Source of the DNA: Chromatium weissei
GTDB lineage: Bacteria; Pseudomonadota; Gammaproteobacteria; Chromatiales; Chromatiaceae
Direction: 5' to 3'
DNA length: 64,000 nt
Assembly: GCF_016583765.1 (NCBI RefSeq)
Contig: NZ_NRRR01000008.1
Location: 1-64,000, forward strand
Both the position numbers and the translations under genes were made by a program. This document shows positions 37,346-46,967 of the stretch, one piece after another. Each line of letters opens with the position of its first letter. The stretch's first letter is position 1. The notes under the pieces are model-generated. The model was not told the origin of the DNA and made no database searches. It was given only the letters and a program-made list of their open reading frames with translations.

Positions 37346-39178
37346 ATGTGTGGAATTGTTGGTGCGATTGCGCAACGTCCAGTTGCAGCCATTTTGCTTG
37401 AGGGTCTGCGGCGGTTGGAATATCGCGGCTACGATTCTGCCGGAATTGCGGTGTTGGCTGCGCCAGAAATACTCAATCGAGCGCGAACGCTCGGCAAGGT
37501 TGCTCGCTTGACTGAAGCGGTGGTCGCGCAACCGTTGCCCGGCACGTTGGGCATTGCGCACACGCGCTGGGCAACGCACGGAGCGCCAGCAACGCACAAT
37601 GCACATCCGCACATTTGCCGCGACCGCTGCGCGATTGTGCATAACGGCATCATCGAAAATCACGAAATGCTGCGCCGCGAGCAGGCTGCTGCTGGTCATT
37701 ATTTCACTTCCGATACCGACACCGAGGTCGTCGTTCATGCGCTTTACGATGCGCTGACGGGCGGAGCCAATTTGATCGATGCGGTGCGACAGGTGACTGC
37801 TCGCCTGCACGGTGCTTACGCGTTGGGCGTGATTGACACGCACGATCCCGATCATCTGGTCGCTGCACGGCAAGGCAGCCCGCTGGTGATCGGTATCGGT
37901 TTTGGTGAACATTTCATCGCCTCCGATGTATTCGCGCTGTTGCCAGTGACCAATCGCTTCATCTTTTTAGAAGAAGGTGACATTGCCGAGTTGACGCGTG
38001 ATCAGGTGCGCATTTGGAACCGTGACGGCGTATTCGTCGAGCGTTCAGTGAAAACCTCCGCCGTCAATGCCGATGCCGCCGAGCGCGGAATTTATCGCCA
38101 TTTCATGCTCAAGGAAATTTTCGAGCAACCGCAAGCCATTGCCGCCACGTTGGAAGGACGTTTACTGGCGAATCGCGTGCTGCCAGAAAGTTTTGGCAAT
38201 GAAGCCGCGGCGCTGTTTGCGCAGTTACAAGCCGTCACCATCGTCGCTTGCGGCACCAGTTATCACGCCGCGCTGGTCGCTCGCAATTGGATCGAAGCGA
38301 TTGCCGGGCTGCCGTGTCAAATCGAAGTCGCCAGCGAATACCGTTATCGCGCTCATGTGGTTCTGCCGAATACGCTGTTTGTGACCATTTCGCAATCTGG
38401 TGAAACCGCTGACACGCTCGCAGCATTGCGGCTGGCACAAACGCTCGGCTACACAACCACGCTGGCGATTTGCAACGTGCCGGAAAGTTCGCTGGTGCGT
38501 GAATCGAATTTGGTGCTGCTCACTCGCGCTGGGCCGGAGATTGGCGTTGCGTCTACCAAAGCCTTCACCACGCAATTGACAGCGTTGCTGTTGTTGACGG
38601 TGACGCTGGAACAGGTTCGGCAGCACGATGCGGCGCGTGAAACGCAACTTGTTCGATTGCTGCGCAGCTTGCCGAGCAACGTCGAAGCGGTATTGGCATT
38701 GGATGCGCAAATTGCCGAGCTGGCCGAGCAGTTCGTGGACAAGCAACACACGCTGTTTCTGGGACGCGGCGAGCAGTATTCGATTGCGATGGAAGGCGCG
38801 TTGAAACTCAAGGAAATTTCTTACATTCACGCCGAGGCGTATCCGGCTGGCGAATTGAAACACGGGCCGCTGGCATTGATTGATGAAGACATGCCGGTAG
38901 TCGTCGTCGCTCCGAATAACGCACTGCTCGAAAAGCTCAAATCCAATTTGGAAGAAGTGCGCGCTCGCGGCGGTCAACTGTTCGTCTTTGCAGATTCTAA
39001 GGTGCCGCTTGAAGAAGGAAATGGCGTGACGGTGATTCGATTGCCAGAAACCGACGACCTGCTTGCACCGATTGTCTTCACCGTGCCGCTGCAACTGCTC
39101 GCGTATCACGTCGCCGTACTGAAAGGCACGGATGTTGATCAACCACGCAATCTTGCCAAATCAGTCACGGTTGAATAA
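37346..39178 (+). CDS. glmS: Glutamine-fructose-6-phosphate aminotransferase (isomerizing)
   Basis: 610 residues. It makes glucosamine-6-phosphate, the entry to UDP-GlcNAc for peptidoglycan and glycans. The protein must begin MCGIVGA because the second residue, cysteine, becomes the catalytic N-terminal nucleophile of the glutaminase domain (~1-240); this fixes the start at 37346 rather than two codons upstream. TRWATHG and HNGIIENH line the glutaminase site. Two SIS sugar-isomerase domains follow ([39 protein letters not shown]), ending KSVTVE as in the family. No glmS ribozyme is expected or seen. Confidence 0.96.
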   Translation: MCGIVGAIAQRPVAAILLEGLRRLEYRGYDSAGIAVLAAPEILNRARTLGKVARLTEAVVAQPLPGTLGIAHTRWATHGAPATHNAHPHICRDRCAIVHNGIIENHEMLRREQAAAGHYFTSDTDTEVVVHALYDALTGGANLIDAVRQVTARLHGAYALGVIDTHDPDHLVAARQGSPLVIGIGFGEHFIASDVFALLPVTNRFIFLEEGDIAELTRDQVRIWNRDGVFVERSVKTSAVNADAAERGIYRHFMLKEIFEQPQAIAATLEGRLLANRVLPESFGNEAAALFAQLQAVTIVACGTSYHAALVARNWIEAIAGLPCQIEVASEYRYRAHVVLPNTLFVTISQSGETADTLAALRLAQTLGYTTTLAICNVPESSLVRESNLVLLTRAGPEIGVASTKAFTTQLTALLLLTVTLEQVRQHDAARETQLVRLLRSLPSNVEAVLALDAQIAELAEQFVDKQHTLFLGRGEQYSIAMEGALKLKEISYIHAEAYPAGELKHGPLALIDEDMPVVVVAPNNALLEKLKSNLEEVRARGGQLFVFADSKVPLEEGNGVTVIRLPETDDLLAPIVFTVPLQLLAYHVAVLKGTDVDQPRNLAKSVTVE

Positions 39179-39232
39179 ACGTTTGATTGCTATAAATAAG
39201 TTGTCACTTATTTCGATAGTCATGGTGCAAAG

Positions 39233-41626
39233 ATGTCCGAAGCCGTCACTCTTCTTTCCAATTGCCGTGATCGCCTCGCACAAGGCGTGATGACCGCCTT
39301 TGTTCAGCACGTCGGACGCGCCAGCGACGAATTTCTTCATCTGGCGGATCGAGCGACCACGCAAGAGCAACAGCAAATCTACTTTGCGGCGATGAGTTTT
39401 CTCAGTCATCGCGTGCAAACGCTGATCGATCAATTTCAACGCAGTTACGCCGCGCATTTCGACATCACCGCCAACCAATTGCGTTCAGCCGCGCCAGCGC
39501 CAGCAAATTTTGCGTTGCCGGACGAATTAACGCTGATTGATCCTGATGATTTTGAACGGGATTTAGCGATCAGCAAAATTGCCACTCGCGCCGCATTCAA
39601 CTGCTCGCAGCAACTCGTGGCTTTGGATCGACGGATGGCGGTGTTGCTGCAAGTGCAACGGCTGAGTCAGGACGATAACCCGTTGTATCCGGGCGCTTTA
39701 TTTAACGCGCTGGTGCACGCGCTCGGTGAATTGGGTGTGGAACGCGGCTTGACGCTGGCGCTGTTGCAGGCATTTGAACGACACACGGCAGCGGCACTGC
39801 CCGGTTTATACGCTGATCTCAATCGTTATTTGGCAGAAGCGGGTGTGCTGCCAACTATTCCCGTGACCACTCCATCAACACCAAATGTCGCTGGGCAATT
39901 CAGTGGCGGCTCGGCAGCCGGCAGTTATGCACCACGCATCGCTGCACCAGTGGCGAGCACCGTCGGCAGCGATGCGCCGCTCGTCAATGAAGATGTTTTT
40001 GCTCAATTGTTACAGGCGATTCAAACGGTGAATCGCGCCGCGCCAGCACTGGGAAATTGGTCAACAGCGGCGTTACCGATGCCGCCTGCGGCGATGAATA
40101 CGAGCGCAGCGCCAGCCGTCAGTATTCATCAATTGATGAATGCGCTGGGCAATTTGCAACACGGACAATTAGACCCGCGCACCATGCCCGGTGTCGGAAT
40201 GGTGCAGATTGCGCCGCAAGCCCAGCAGGACAATTTGCTACGGCAGATTCGCGCCACGCCGATGGCCAGTCACGCGCATCCGATGGATGCGATGACTATC
40301 GACATCGTGTCGATGCTGTTTGATGCGATTTTTAACGATCCCGATTTGCCGGCGACGCTGCGAGCGGAAATCGCCAAATTGCAGATTCCGGTGCTCAAGG
40401 TCGCGTTGATTGATAAAACCTTTTTCTCTGATCGCAAACATCCGACGCGGCGGTTGCTCGACACCATCGCCAATTCTGGAATCGGGCGCGGCGAGCAGGA
40501 TGAGTCGCGGTTGACAACGGAGATTTGCGCGATTGTCGATACCGTTGTGAGCGAGTTCGACTCCGATACCCAAATTTTTAGCGAGCAGTTACAGCGGTTA
40601 GAACTGTTTCTCAGTGAAGAGGAATTGCGAGCGCGGAATAAAGCCGAGCAGATGGTCAGTCAATTGGCTTCGGTGGAGCGCAAAGAAGTCGCGTTGCTGC
40701 GCGCCAATTCCGCCGTGCAATCGCGCCGTGAACGACCGATGCCGCCGTTGATTAGCGATTTTCTGGAACGGCATTGGCGGCTGGTGCTGGTCGATATTGA
40801 TTTACGCAATGCGGACAACAGCGCCGATTGGCAGGAAGCCGTCACGCTGATGGATGATTTGATTTGGAGTGTGGAGCTGAAAACCAGTGCAGCGGAGCGC
40901 GAGCGGTTGCTGGCGCTGTTGCCCAATTTGCTGAAACGGTTGCGGCAAAATTTGGAGCAATTGAAATTGGATGAAGCTTGGGATGCGTTTTTTCGAGAGT
41001 TGATTCGATTGCACATGGCGGCGTTGCGCGCTGAACCGACACCAGTTGCGCCAGCGGCGACTTCAGTTGCAACGCCAATTTCCACTCCAGTTCCCGTTTC
41101 AACACCAATTTCCGCAGTTGCACCGACACCCGTTGCGCCACCGAGCAACGTTGCACCTGCGCCAATTGCTGCGCCGCCACCAATTATTTCGCTGTCAAAA
41201 CAAGATATTGCACCCATTCCGCCGGTGATTCCTCTCGCTCCGGCCACACCCATTCCACCGATTGTCGCTGCGCCAATTGCGCCGCCGTTGCCGCCCACGC
41301 CGGTTGCTGCTTCAGTCGCAGCGCCGCTCGTCGAAACACCGCAAGACCCGCATTTACGACTGGTGCAGGCTTTGGATGTGGGCGCGTGGATTGAGTTTCA
41401 GAGTCTGCGGGGAACGCGCAACACGCTGCGGCTCAACTGGGTGAGTGATTTGAAGCGTGTGTATTTGTTCACGAATCGGCAGGGTGAAAATGCGATGACG
41501 CTGGCGGCGACCAGTCTGGCTGATCATTTGCGCAAGGGCACGGCGCGCTTGCTCAGTCAAAATCCGTTGACGGATCGCGCCGTTGCGCAGGTGTTGGAAA
41601 AATTTAAAGCGTCAACGCCAGCGTGA
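39233..41626 (+). CDS. DUF1631 domain protein
   Basis: A 797-residue soluble protein matching DUF1631, a family of unknown function common in beta- and gammaproteobacteria. The N-terminal half is helical, with ELTLIDPDDFERDLAISK and LGELGVERGLTLALLQAFERH typical of the family. A proline/alanine-rich linker at ~600-700 separates a C-terminal domain (~705-797) with a short PilZ-like beta run (WIEFQSLRGTRNTLRLNWVS and VYLFTNRQG). That resemblance raises possible c-di-GMP binding, but this is inference and RxxxR/DxSxxG are not clear. The gene stands alone and converges on the ATPase operon, with a shared hairpin between. Confidence 0.85.
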   Translation: MSEAVTLLSNCRDRLAQGVMTAFVQHVGRASDEFLHLADRATTQEQQQIYFAAMSFLSHRVQTLIDQFQRSYAAHFDITANQLRSAAPAPANFALPDELTLIDPDDFERDLAISKIATRAAFNCSQQLVALDRRMAVLLQVQRLSQDDNPLYPGALFNALVHALGELGVERGLTLALLQAFERHTAAALPGLYADLNRYLAEAGVLPTIPVTTPSTPNVAGQFSGGSAAGSYAPRIAAPVASTVGSDAPLVNEDVFAQLLQAIQTVNRAAPALGNWSTAALPMPPAAMNTSAAPAVSIHQLMNALGNLQHGQLDPRTMPGVGMVQIAPQAQQDNLLRQIRATPMASHAHPMDAMTIDIVSMLFDAIFNDPDLPATLRAEIAKLQIPVLKVALIDKTFFSDRKHPTRRLLDTIANSGIGRGEQDESRLTTEICAIVDTVVSEFDSDTQIFSEQLQRLELFLSEEELRARNKAEQMVSQLASVERKEVALLRANSAVQSRRERPMPPLISDFLERHWRLVLVDIDLRNADNSADWQEAVTLMDDLIWSVELKTSAAERERLLALLPNLLKRLRQNLEQLKLDEAWDAFFRELIRLHMAALRAEPTPVAPAATSVATPISTPVPVSTPISAVAPTPVAPPSNVAPAPIAAPPPIISLSKQDIAPIPPVIPLAPATPIPPIVAAPIAPPLPPTPVAASVAAPLVETPQDPHLRLVQALDVGAWIEFQSLRGTRNTLRLNWVSDLKRVYLFTNRQGENAMTLAATSLADHLRKGTARLLSQNPLTDRAVAQVLEKFKASTPA

Positions 41627-41678
41627 AAATGGTCATTCATTTTCCGCATTTCATTTCGTGTGAATCATTAAATTGTTC

Positions 41679-41708
41679 AAAAAAAACCCCCTGAATCGGG
41701 GGTATTAC
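41679..41708. terminator. Bidirectional hairpin between DUF1631 gene and ATPase operon
   Basis: AAAAAACCCCC, loop TGAAT, then CGGGGGTATTAC. The 5-bp GC stem has an A run on its left, which becomes a T run on the minus strand. It therefore suits termination of the V-type ATPase transcript just after the A subunit gene, and less well the plus-strand gene. Confidence 0.65.
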
Positions 41709-41728
41709 ATTAACGCGCTGTTAATACA

Positions 41729-43525
41729 TCACGCGAGTTCGCCCTGTTTTGCGTATTCAATTCGAATGGCTTCCATTGCTTGATCGACTTCATTGCGGAA
41801 TGCTTGAATCTGATCGAGTTGCTCACTGGAATACATGGATTTAATGCGCCGCATTTTTGCTAACAATGGCAAATTCTGTAATTCACTGATTGGCACACCG
41901 AGCTTAATTAACGCTTCACCGCGTTTATAAATGGTGATGGCTAAATCCAGCAGTGCAAACTGTTTTGCCGGTGAACAAAAGGTGTCAATGTCATCAAGGG
42001 CACTTTGTTGCAATACGCCTTCTTTAATTAACGCTGCACCTTCTAATTCCCAGCGTTGCGCGCTGGATAATGCTTCTGGCCCCACTAAATTCACAATGCG
42101 TGATAATTCAGCATCGCGTGCTAAAAGCGCCAATGCCGTTGCGCGCCGCCGTTCCCAATGCGAATTGATTTCTTGATGCCACCATTGCGCGGCAGCATGA
42201 ACGTGACCAGAAAAACTCGTGACCCAATCAATTGATGGATAATGACGTGCATCCGCCAATTCTTTCGATAATGCCCAAAAGGTTTCAATAATATCTTTCG
42301 TGTGACTGGTGACGGGTTCCGAGAAATCACCGCCGGGCGGCGAGACCGCGCCGATTAACGTGACCGAGCCCGTGCCTGCATCGTGCGTTTCGACGCGACC
42401 AGCGCGTTCATAAATCGCTGCCAGCCGTGAAGCGAGATACGCCGGATAACCTTCTTCGACCGGCATTTGCCCGAGCCGTCCCGACACTTCGCGCAATGCT
42501 TCTGCCCAACGGCTGGTCGAATCAGCCAGCATCACCACGTCATAACCCATATCGCGGTAATACTCGGCCATCGTCATGCCAACGTAGACCGAGGCTTCTC
42601 GTGCGACCACTGGCATGTTGGAGGTGTTGGCGACCAGCAACGTGCGCTCCATCAATTTATGTCCAGAGTAGGGATCGTCGAGTTGCGGAAAGGTTTCGAG
42701 CACATCGACCAGCTCGTTGCCGCGCTCGCCGCAGCCGACATAAATCACGATGTCGGCATTTGACCACCGCGCAATTTGTTGTTGCACCACCGTTTTTCCC
42801 GCACCAAATGGACCCGGCACAGCACCTTTACCGCCTTTGACCTGTGGAAAAAAGGTGTCAATCACGCGCTGCCCGGTGATCAGCGGCGCAACACCATCAT
42901 CACGGCGCAAATAGGGACGCGGTTTGCGCACCGGCCAGCGGTGGTACATGTTGAGCGTGTGAATCACGCCTTTGGAATCGCGCACCTGCGCAATCGTCGC
43001 TTCAATCGTGTAATTGCCCGCTGGCGCGAGCTCCACCAATTCGCCGTAAATGCCCGGCGGAACCATGATGCGATGTACGACGGTGTGCGTTTCCTGCACC
43101 GTGCCCAACACGCTGCCGGAATTGAGTTGAACACCGGTCGTCAATGCCGAATTCGGAATAAATGTCCATTCTTTCGTGCGATCCAACGCCGGAACGCTGA
43201 TACCGCGTCGAATGTAATCACCAGATTCTAAAGCGATTTTTGACAGCGGACGTTGCACGCCGTCGAAAATTCCGCCCATCAATCCGGGACCGAGTTCCAC
43301 CGACAGCGGCCAGCCGAGTCCAACTGCTGGCTCGCCGGGACGTACACCGTCCGTCGATTCGTACGTTTGAACAATCGCCTGCTGACCACGCAGCGAAATC
43401 ACCTCGCCAAACAAACCGAGTTCGCCAATTTTGACCTGTTCGCCGCTGCGAATGCCCGGCAAGTCAATGGTGACAATTGGACCGTTGATGTCGCGGATAA
43501 CGCCAACTCTGTTGCTTTTGCTCAT
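41729..43525 (-). CDS. ntpA: V/A-type ATP synthase catalytic subunit A
   Basis: 598 residues, full length for the family. The Walker A loop GPFGAGKTVVQQQ lies near residues 234-246, with CGERGNE, the Walker B region VVMLADSTSRWAEALRE, and the family's long non-homologous insert (~110-200) distinguishing A from F-type beta. It hydrolyses or synthesises ATP at the A/B interface. It is the last gene of the operon; a hairpin follows its stop and no ntpB or ntpD is found afterwards, although both are needed for a working enzyme. Confidence 0.95.
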   Translation of the reverse strand: MSKSNRVGVIRDINGPIVTIDLPGIRSGEQVKIGELGLFGEVISLRGQQAIVQTYESTDGVRPGEPAVGLGWPLSVELGPGLMGGIFDGVQRPLSKIALESGDYIRRGISVPALDRTKEWTFIPNSALTTGVQLNSGSVLGTVQETHTVVHRIMVPPGIYGELVELAPAGNYTIEATIAQVRDSKGVIHTLNMYHRWPVRKPRPYLRRDDGVAPLITGQRVIDTFFPQVKGGKGAVPGPFGAGKTVVQQQIARWSNADIVIYVGCGERGNELVDVLETFPQLDDPYSGHKLMERTLLVANTSNMPVVAREASVYVGMTMAEYYRDMGYDVVMLADSTSRWAEALREVSGRLGQMPVEEGYPAYLASRLAAIYERAGRVETHDAGTGSVTLIGAVSPPGGDFSEPVTSHTKDIIETFWALSKELADARHYPSIDWVTSFSGHVHAAAQWWHQEINSHWERRRATALALLARDAELSRIVNLVGPEALSSAQRWELEGAALIKEGVLQQSALDDIDTFCSPAKQFALLDLAITIYKRGEALIKLGVPISELQNLPLLAKMRRIKSMYSSEQLDQIQAFRNEVDQAMEAIRIEYAKQGELA

Positions 43526-43531
43526 TTTTTA

Positions 43532-44173
43532 TCATCCAGTGAAGAGTGAGCCGGTGTCAAAACCACCCGGCAGCAGCCGCTCCAAAATGGTTTGTTGAAT
43601 GCGCGGTCGCAGACGCGCCAGCCGTCCTTCAAACGTCTGGTTCACACGAATGCGCTGATCCGCGCTGGCAATCAATGCGCCGCCGAGCGTGTTCAGCGCC
43701 TCGGTGACCAGCGTGGCGGTTTTGCCTTCCGGCAGCGCCGTCGTCAATTCTTTCCAACGCGCTGCAAGCTGATGTTGATCGGCAGCGTTGACTGCAATCG
43801 TCAGCTCGGAGGCTTCAATCAGCGTCGTGGCATTCACGATCAACCGTTCCAGCCACGCCTGATAAACCGGCACATCCGTCATAAAGGTGTGCATTCGCTC
43901 GGTCAGCAGTTGCTCCACTTCCTGCACCAGATTCCAGCGCATCTGATCCAAATGGGTTTGCAGTTTCAACTCGCTCGCCTGCACCTGCTGGCGAAAACTG
44001 CGCTCCGCCAATGCTTTTGCGGTGCTTTCCTCACGGGCTTCACGCAATCGCAGCCGCTCCGCCGCTTCACGCAAAATGCTGTCACGACTGCGGCTGGCGC
44101 GGTCACGGAACTCGGTGGCGAGTCGCTCGGCACGAGACAAGATCGCACGTTCTAATTCATCTACTTGATTCAC
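43532..44173 (-). CDS. ntpE: V/A-type ATPase peripheral stalk subunit E
   Basis: 213 residues. A long charged N-terminal helix (ELERAILSRAERLATEFRDR and on to ~110) is followed by a globular C-terminal domain with LNTLGGALIASADQRIRVNQTFEGRLARL, the conserved subunit E segment that contacts the catalytic head. With the small G/H-type subunit encoded at 48106-48417 it forms the peripheral stalk. The start is GTG at 44173, five bases after the F subunit stop, with GGGGAG upstream. It lies six bases before ntpA. Confidence 0.88.
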   Translation of the reverse strand: MNQVDELERAILSRAERLATEFRDRASRSRDSILREAAERLRLREAREESTAKALAERSFRQQVQASELKLQTHLDQMRWNLVQEVEQLLTERMHTFMTDVPVYQAWLERLIVNATTLIEASELTIAVNAADQHQLAARWKELTTALPEGKTATLVTEALNTLGGALIASADQRIRVNQTFEGRLARLRPRIQQTILERLLPGGFDTGSLFTG

Positions 44174-44178
44174 GATGC

Positions 44179-44541
44179 TTATTTCTCCCCAGTGTGACTG
44201 GCTTGAAGCGTGGCGGCTCCGAACAGCGCCGCAAGACGCGTTGCCACCTCGCTGGTCAGTTGCGGCGGTGCATTCAGCGCAGGAACAGCAATCACGACGA
44301 TTCGTCCGCCTTCGCGCAGCACCCGTTGCAACTGTGGAATGTCCTGCGCCATCACCGCCTCATCAACCACCACAAATGCCTTCGCTTGACTGCGCTGCAA
44401 TTCGCGCAGCAATTGATCAACATCGCGGGGCGCGGAATTCGAATGGGTTTCAAAACCAATCAATCGAAAACCGGCGGCAAGCGTTTCTTCACCAAAAAAC
44501 AGCAAGCGAGTCGAATCGCCGAGTGGATGTACGCTGTCCAT
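44179..44541 (-). CDS. ntpF: V/A-type ATPase subunit F
   Basis: 120 residues, the size of the small central-stalk subunit F (NtpG in Enterococcus). It has the Rossmann-like pattern LLFFGEETLAAGFRLIGF, a middle strand KAFVVVDEAVM and VVIAVPALNAPPQ, where family members have the P-x-P loop. Subunit F binds subunit D in the rotor, yet no D gene is seen here. The ATG at 44541 is chosen over GTG at 44544. It sits between K and E in the operon. Identification relies on size, fold pattern and position. Confidence 0.78.
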   Translation of the reverse strand: MDSVHPLGDSTRLLFFGEETLAAGFRLIGFETHSNSAPRDVDQLLRELQRSQAKAFVVVDEAVMAQDIPQLQRVLREGGRIVVIAVPALNAPPQLTSEVATRLAALFGAATLQASHTGEK

Positions 44542-44551
44542 CACGCGGCGC

Positions 44552-44998
44552 TCAACCGAGCTTGTTTAACAGCAAGATACTCATTACCAAGCCGTAAATG
44601 GCGATACCCTCGGCGAGACCCAGAAAAATCAGCGTCCGTCCGAGTGCTTCTGGACGCTCCATCACGGCCGCCAGCGATGCTGCACCGATTGGACCGACCG
44701 CAATGCCCGCGCCAATCGTCGATAAACCCGTTGGAATGCCGACGCCGAGAATGGCTAAACCCATGCCAATTGACATTTCTGAAGCGGCAGCAACGGTTTC
44801 AACCTGCGCCATTGCGTCCGTAATTCCCATGAATAACAAACCGAGCTGCGCGACAACAAAAACCACCAATTGACTGCTCATCACTGGGCGATACCAATTG
44901 CGAATGCGTGTGGCAAATGCGGGGCGAAATTCCAATGCAATACCGGAAAGAATTAAACCGAGAATTGCGATAGACATGAGTGCAACGAGCCAATACAT
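44552..44998 (-). CDS. ntpK: V/A-type ATPase membrane rotor subunit K (c-ring proteolipid)
   Basis: 148 residues with four hydrophobic helices. The last two form the classic c hairpin: a glycine-rich helix (GVGIPTGLSTIGAGIAVGPIG) and a helix with the ion-binding glutamate in LGLAEGIAIYGL. The first two helices (MYWLVALMSIAIL and SQLVVFVVAQLGLLFMG) lack the glycine pattern and an acid, so this is one c unit with an extra N-terminal hairpin. The residue after Glu is Gly, not Ser/Thr, and no upstream glutamine pair is seen, which suggests protons rather than sodium; that is inference. The start at 44998 is supported by GGAG seven bases upstream. Confidence 0.9.
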   Translation of the reverse strand: MYWLVALMSIAILGLILSGIALEFRPAFATRIRNWYRPVMSSQLVVFVVAQLGLLFMGITDAMAQVETVAAASEMSIGMGLAILGVGIPTGLSTIGAGIAVGPIGAASLAAVMERPEALGRTLIFLGLAEGIAIYGLVMSILLLNKLG

Positions 44999-45041
44999 AA
45001 ACATGCTCCATTTACGGGTGATTAAAAGTTTCAATCATTCA

Positions 45042-46910
45042 CTACTTTGCCAAACGCAACGGCGTAAACGCGTGACCATCGCCAGAGAAATAGCGCGAAA
45101 AGCCTTCGTAATACTGCAAGCGCATGACTTGAATCATCACGATGCCACCTTCGAGCACCAAAATAAAGATATTGCCGAGAATGAGGGTGACCACATGTCC
45201 GAATACGCCCATCATTTCGGCTAAAGTGAAAATTGCCAGCGCCAGTGCAACGTGATTTAAGCTAAAAGCAGAAACACGCAGAAAAGACAGGGTGTTAGAT
45301 AAATACACAATAATGGTATCTAAGGTTTCAATGACAACGACTAGCACTTTTTCACCAGTCGGCGCGTGTAAATGTTGCCATTGAAAAGCGGCGAGCATCA
45401 ATAGCGTCACAATCGCTAAAATGCTGGGAAATGTTCCGAATGCGCCCGTTGTCGCTAATCCGTAACCACCAGCTAAAAAAGCTAAATAAAAGAGTAAATT
45501 GATCACGCCGTGTCGTTTAAATACCGCGCCTTTTATATCGCCAATGATTAACCGATTGTAAATGCCGAGCGCGCAGGCAACGATGATAAAAATAATACCC
45601 CAAACTAATGCAACTTCGAGCATGAGAATGGGATCATGTAATGGTGACATCCATAATGCGGGTAGAATTTCTTCATAGCCAAAAATGCTGCCAAATAGCA
45701 GACCAAAAACCATTGAAGAGGCACCTGCGAATACGCCAAATAAATAAAAGTCTGGAATTTTATGCCGTGCCCAATACGCTGTTCCGGCAATGACTGCGCC
45801 GTGTCCTAAATCACCAAACATCATGCCGAACATTAATAAAAAGGTGACGGCAAATAATGGTGTGGGATCAATTTCGCCATACGCGGGAATGCCGTATTGT
45901 TTAACTAATAATGCGAATGGTGCGAGAACGCGACTTTTTATTGGTACGGTGGGAACCAATTTGCGTTCGTCTGGAAGCGGATCACGACTTGCTAAATCAA
46001 AGGGTTGCGTGAGTGATTGGGTTAAACGCTGTTTCAATTGCGCGACGGCTGGCGCGGGAACCCAGCCGGCAAGATGCGCTAAATGTCCAGAACTGCGCAG
46101 TGCGGTATCCAGCGTGACCAGGGGTTCTGCCAGCATCAGCGTGTGTTGCGCGGTCTGCAGTTGTTCACGAAATGGTTCGCCCCATTGATTGAGCCGCGTG
46201 TGTAGCGCCAGCCGCTGTTCGGCAATGACGCGGCGCTGTTCGGTTAAATTCTGTTGTAATTCAGCGGGTTTTCGATTCAATTCCACGGGAATTGGCAGAT
46301 TTTGAAATCCGGCGACTGCGAGCACTGGTGCAAGCAGCGCCTCGTTTTCAGTGGGTCCGACGATGATGATTTGGGCTTGATCGGTTTGTTGTTGATAAAT
46401 CAGCAGAATATAACCGGCAAGCTGTGCGGCATCTTCTAATTGGTGCAGATTTTCACGTGGCACCAGTCCTACATGAAACGCCAGAAAGCGCGTTTTGTTG
46501 CGCAGTAAACTCAGGTCGATGTTGAGATGTGCGAAATTTTCCAGTGCCGTTAATTGCTCTTTAATTAATCGCTCGGTGTCATCTAATTGCCGAAATTCTT
46601 CTTCAAAACGCGAAGCATCATTCCAGAGCGCGCCGAGCTGGGCATTGAGTGTGTTGAGTTCAGTAAAGGTCACCACGCGCACTGCCGATCGTTCAAATGT
46701 GGCGGTTAAAGGCAATAAACGGGTGATTTTGTTTAATCGAGATTGCGCTTGGCTGAAGGTGTCACGGTAGGCGCGACCGGGCAATTCATTCAACTGCATC
46801 TCGGTCGGTGGGCGCGTATCTGGATGAAAACTCTGTGTTTCGGCCAGCGCCAGCGATGCTTGCGGTAAATCTTCAGTCAGAACCAGTAAACGGACGTGTT
46901 TCATCAACAT
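45042..46910 (-). CDS. ntpI: V/A-type ATPase subunit I (a subunit)
   Basis: 622 residues. The N-terminal half is a cytoplasmic coiled-coil stalk-binding region; the C-terminal half (~340-610) has about seven to eight helices. TPLFAVTFLLMFGMMFGDLGHGAVIAG is the family hallmark loop, and SFLRVSAFSLNHVALA carries the arginine needed for ion passage against the K-ring glutamate. It forms the stator ion channel. It lies between the C and K genes on the minus strand. Confidence 0.93.
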   Translation of the reverse strand: MLMKHVRLLVLTEDLPQASLALAETQSFHPDTRPPTEMQLNELPGRAYRDTFSQAQSRLNKITRLLPLTATFERSAVRVVTFTELNTLNAQLGALWNDASRFEEEFRQLDDTERLIKEQLTALENFAHLNIDLSLLRNKTRFLAFHVGLVPRENLHQLEDAAQLAGYILLIYQQQTDQAQIIIVGPTENEALLAPVLAVAGFQNLPIPVELNRKPAELQQNLTEQRRVIAEQRLALHTRLNQWGEPFREQLQTAQHTLMLAEPLVTLDTALRSSGHLAHLAGWVPAPAVAQLKQRLTQSLTQPFDLASRDPLPDERKLVPTVPIKSRVLAPFALLVKQYGIPAYGEIDPTPLFAVTFLLMFGMMFGDLGHGAVIAGTAYWARHKIPDFYLFGVFAGASSMVFGLLFGSIFGYEEILPALWMSPLHDPILMLEVALVWGIIFIIVACALGIYNRLIIGDIKGAVFKRHGVINLLFYLAFLAGGYGLATTGAFGTFPSILAIVTLLMLAAFQWQHLHAPTGEKVLVVVIETLDTIIVYLSNTLSFLRVSAFSLNHVALALAIFTLAEMMGVFGHVVTLILGNIFILVLEGGIVMIQVMRLQYYEGFSRYFSGDGHAFTPLRLAK

Positions 46911-46967
46911 GGCAAAATCGCTCGCGTAATCATGGATAAACGCTGCTCGACACTGCTGCCGTCGTGG

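Noticed and set aside
38225..39142. A 305-codon open frame antisense to glmS
   Set aside because: It is a by-product of codon bias in glmS; composition is Gln/Arg/His-rich and no domain is seen.
40660..41298. A 212-codon glycine-rich frame antisense to the DUF1631 gene
   Set aside because: The glycine-rich run is the reverse reading of the Pro/Ala linker in the DUF1631 protein.
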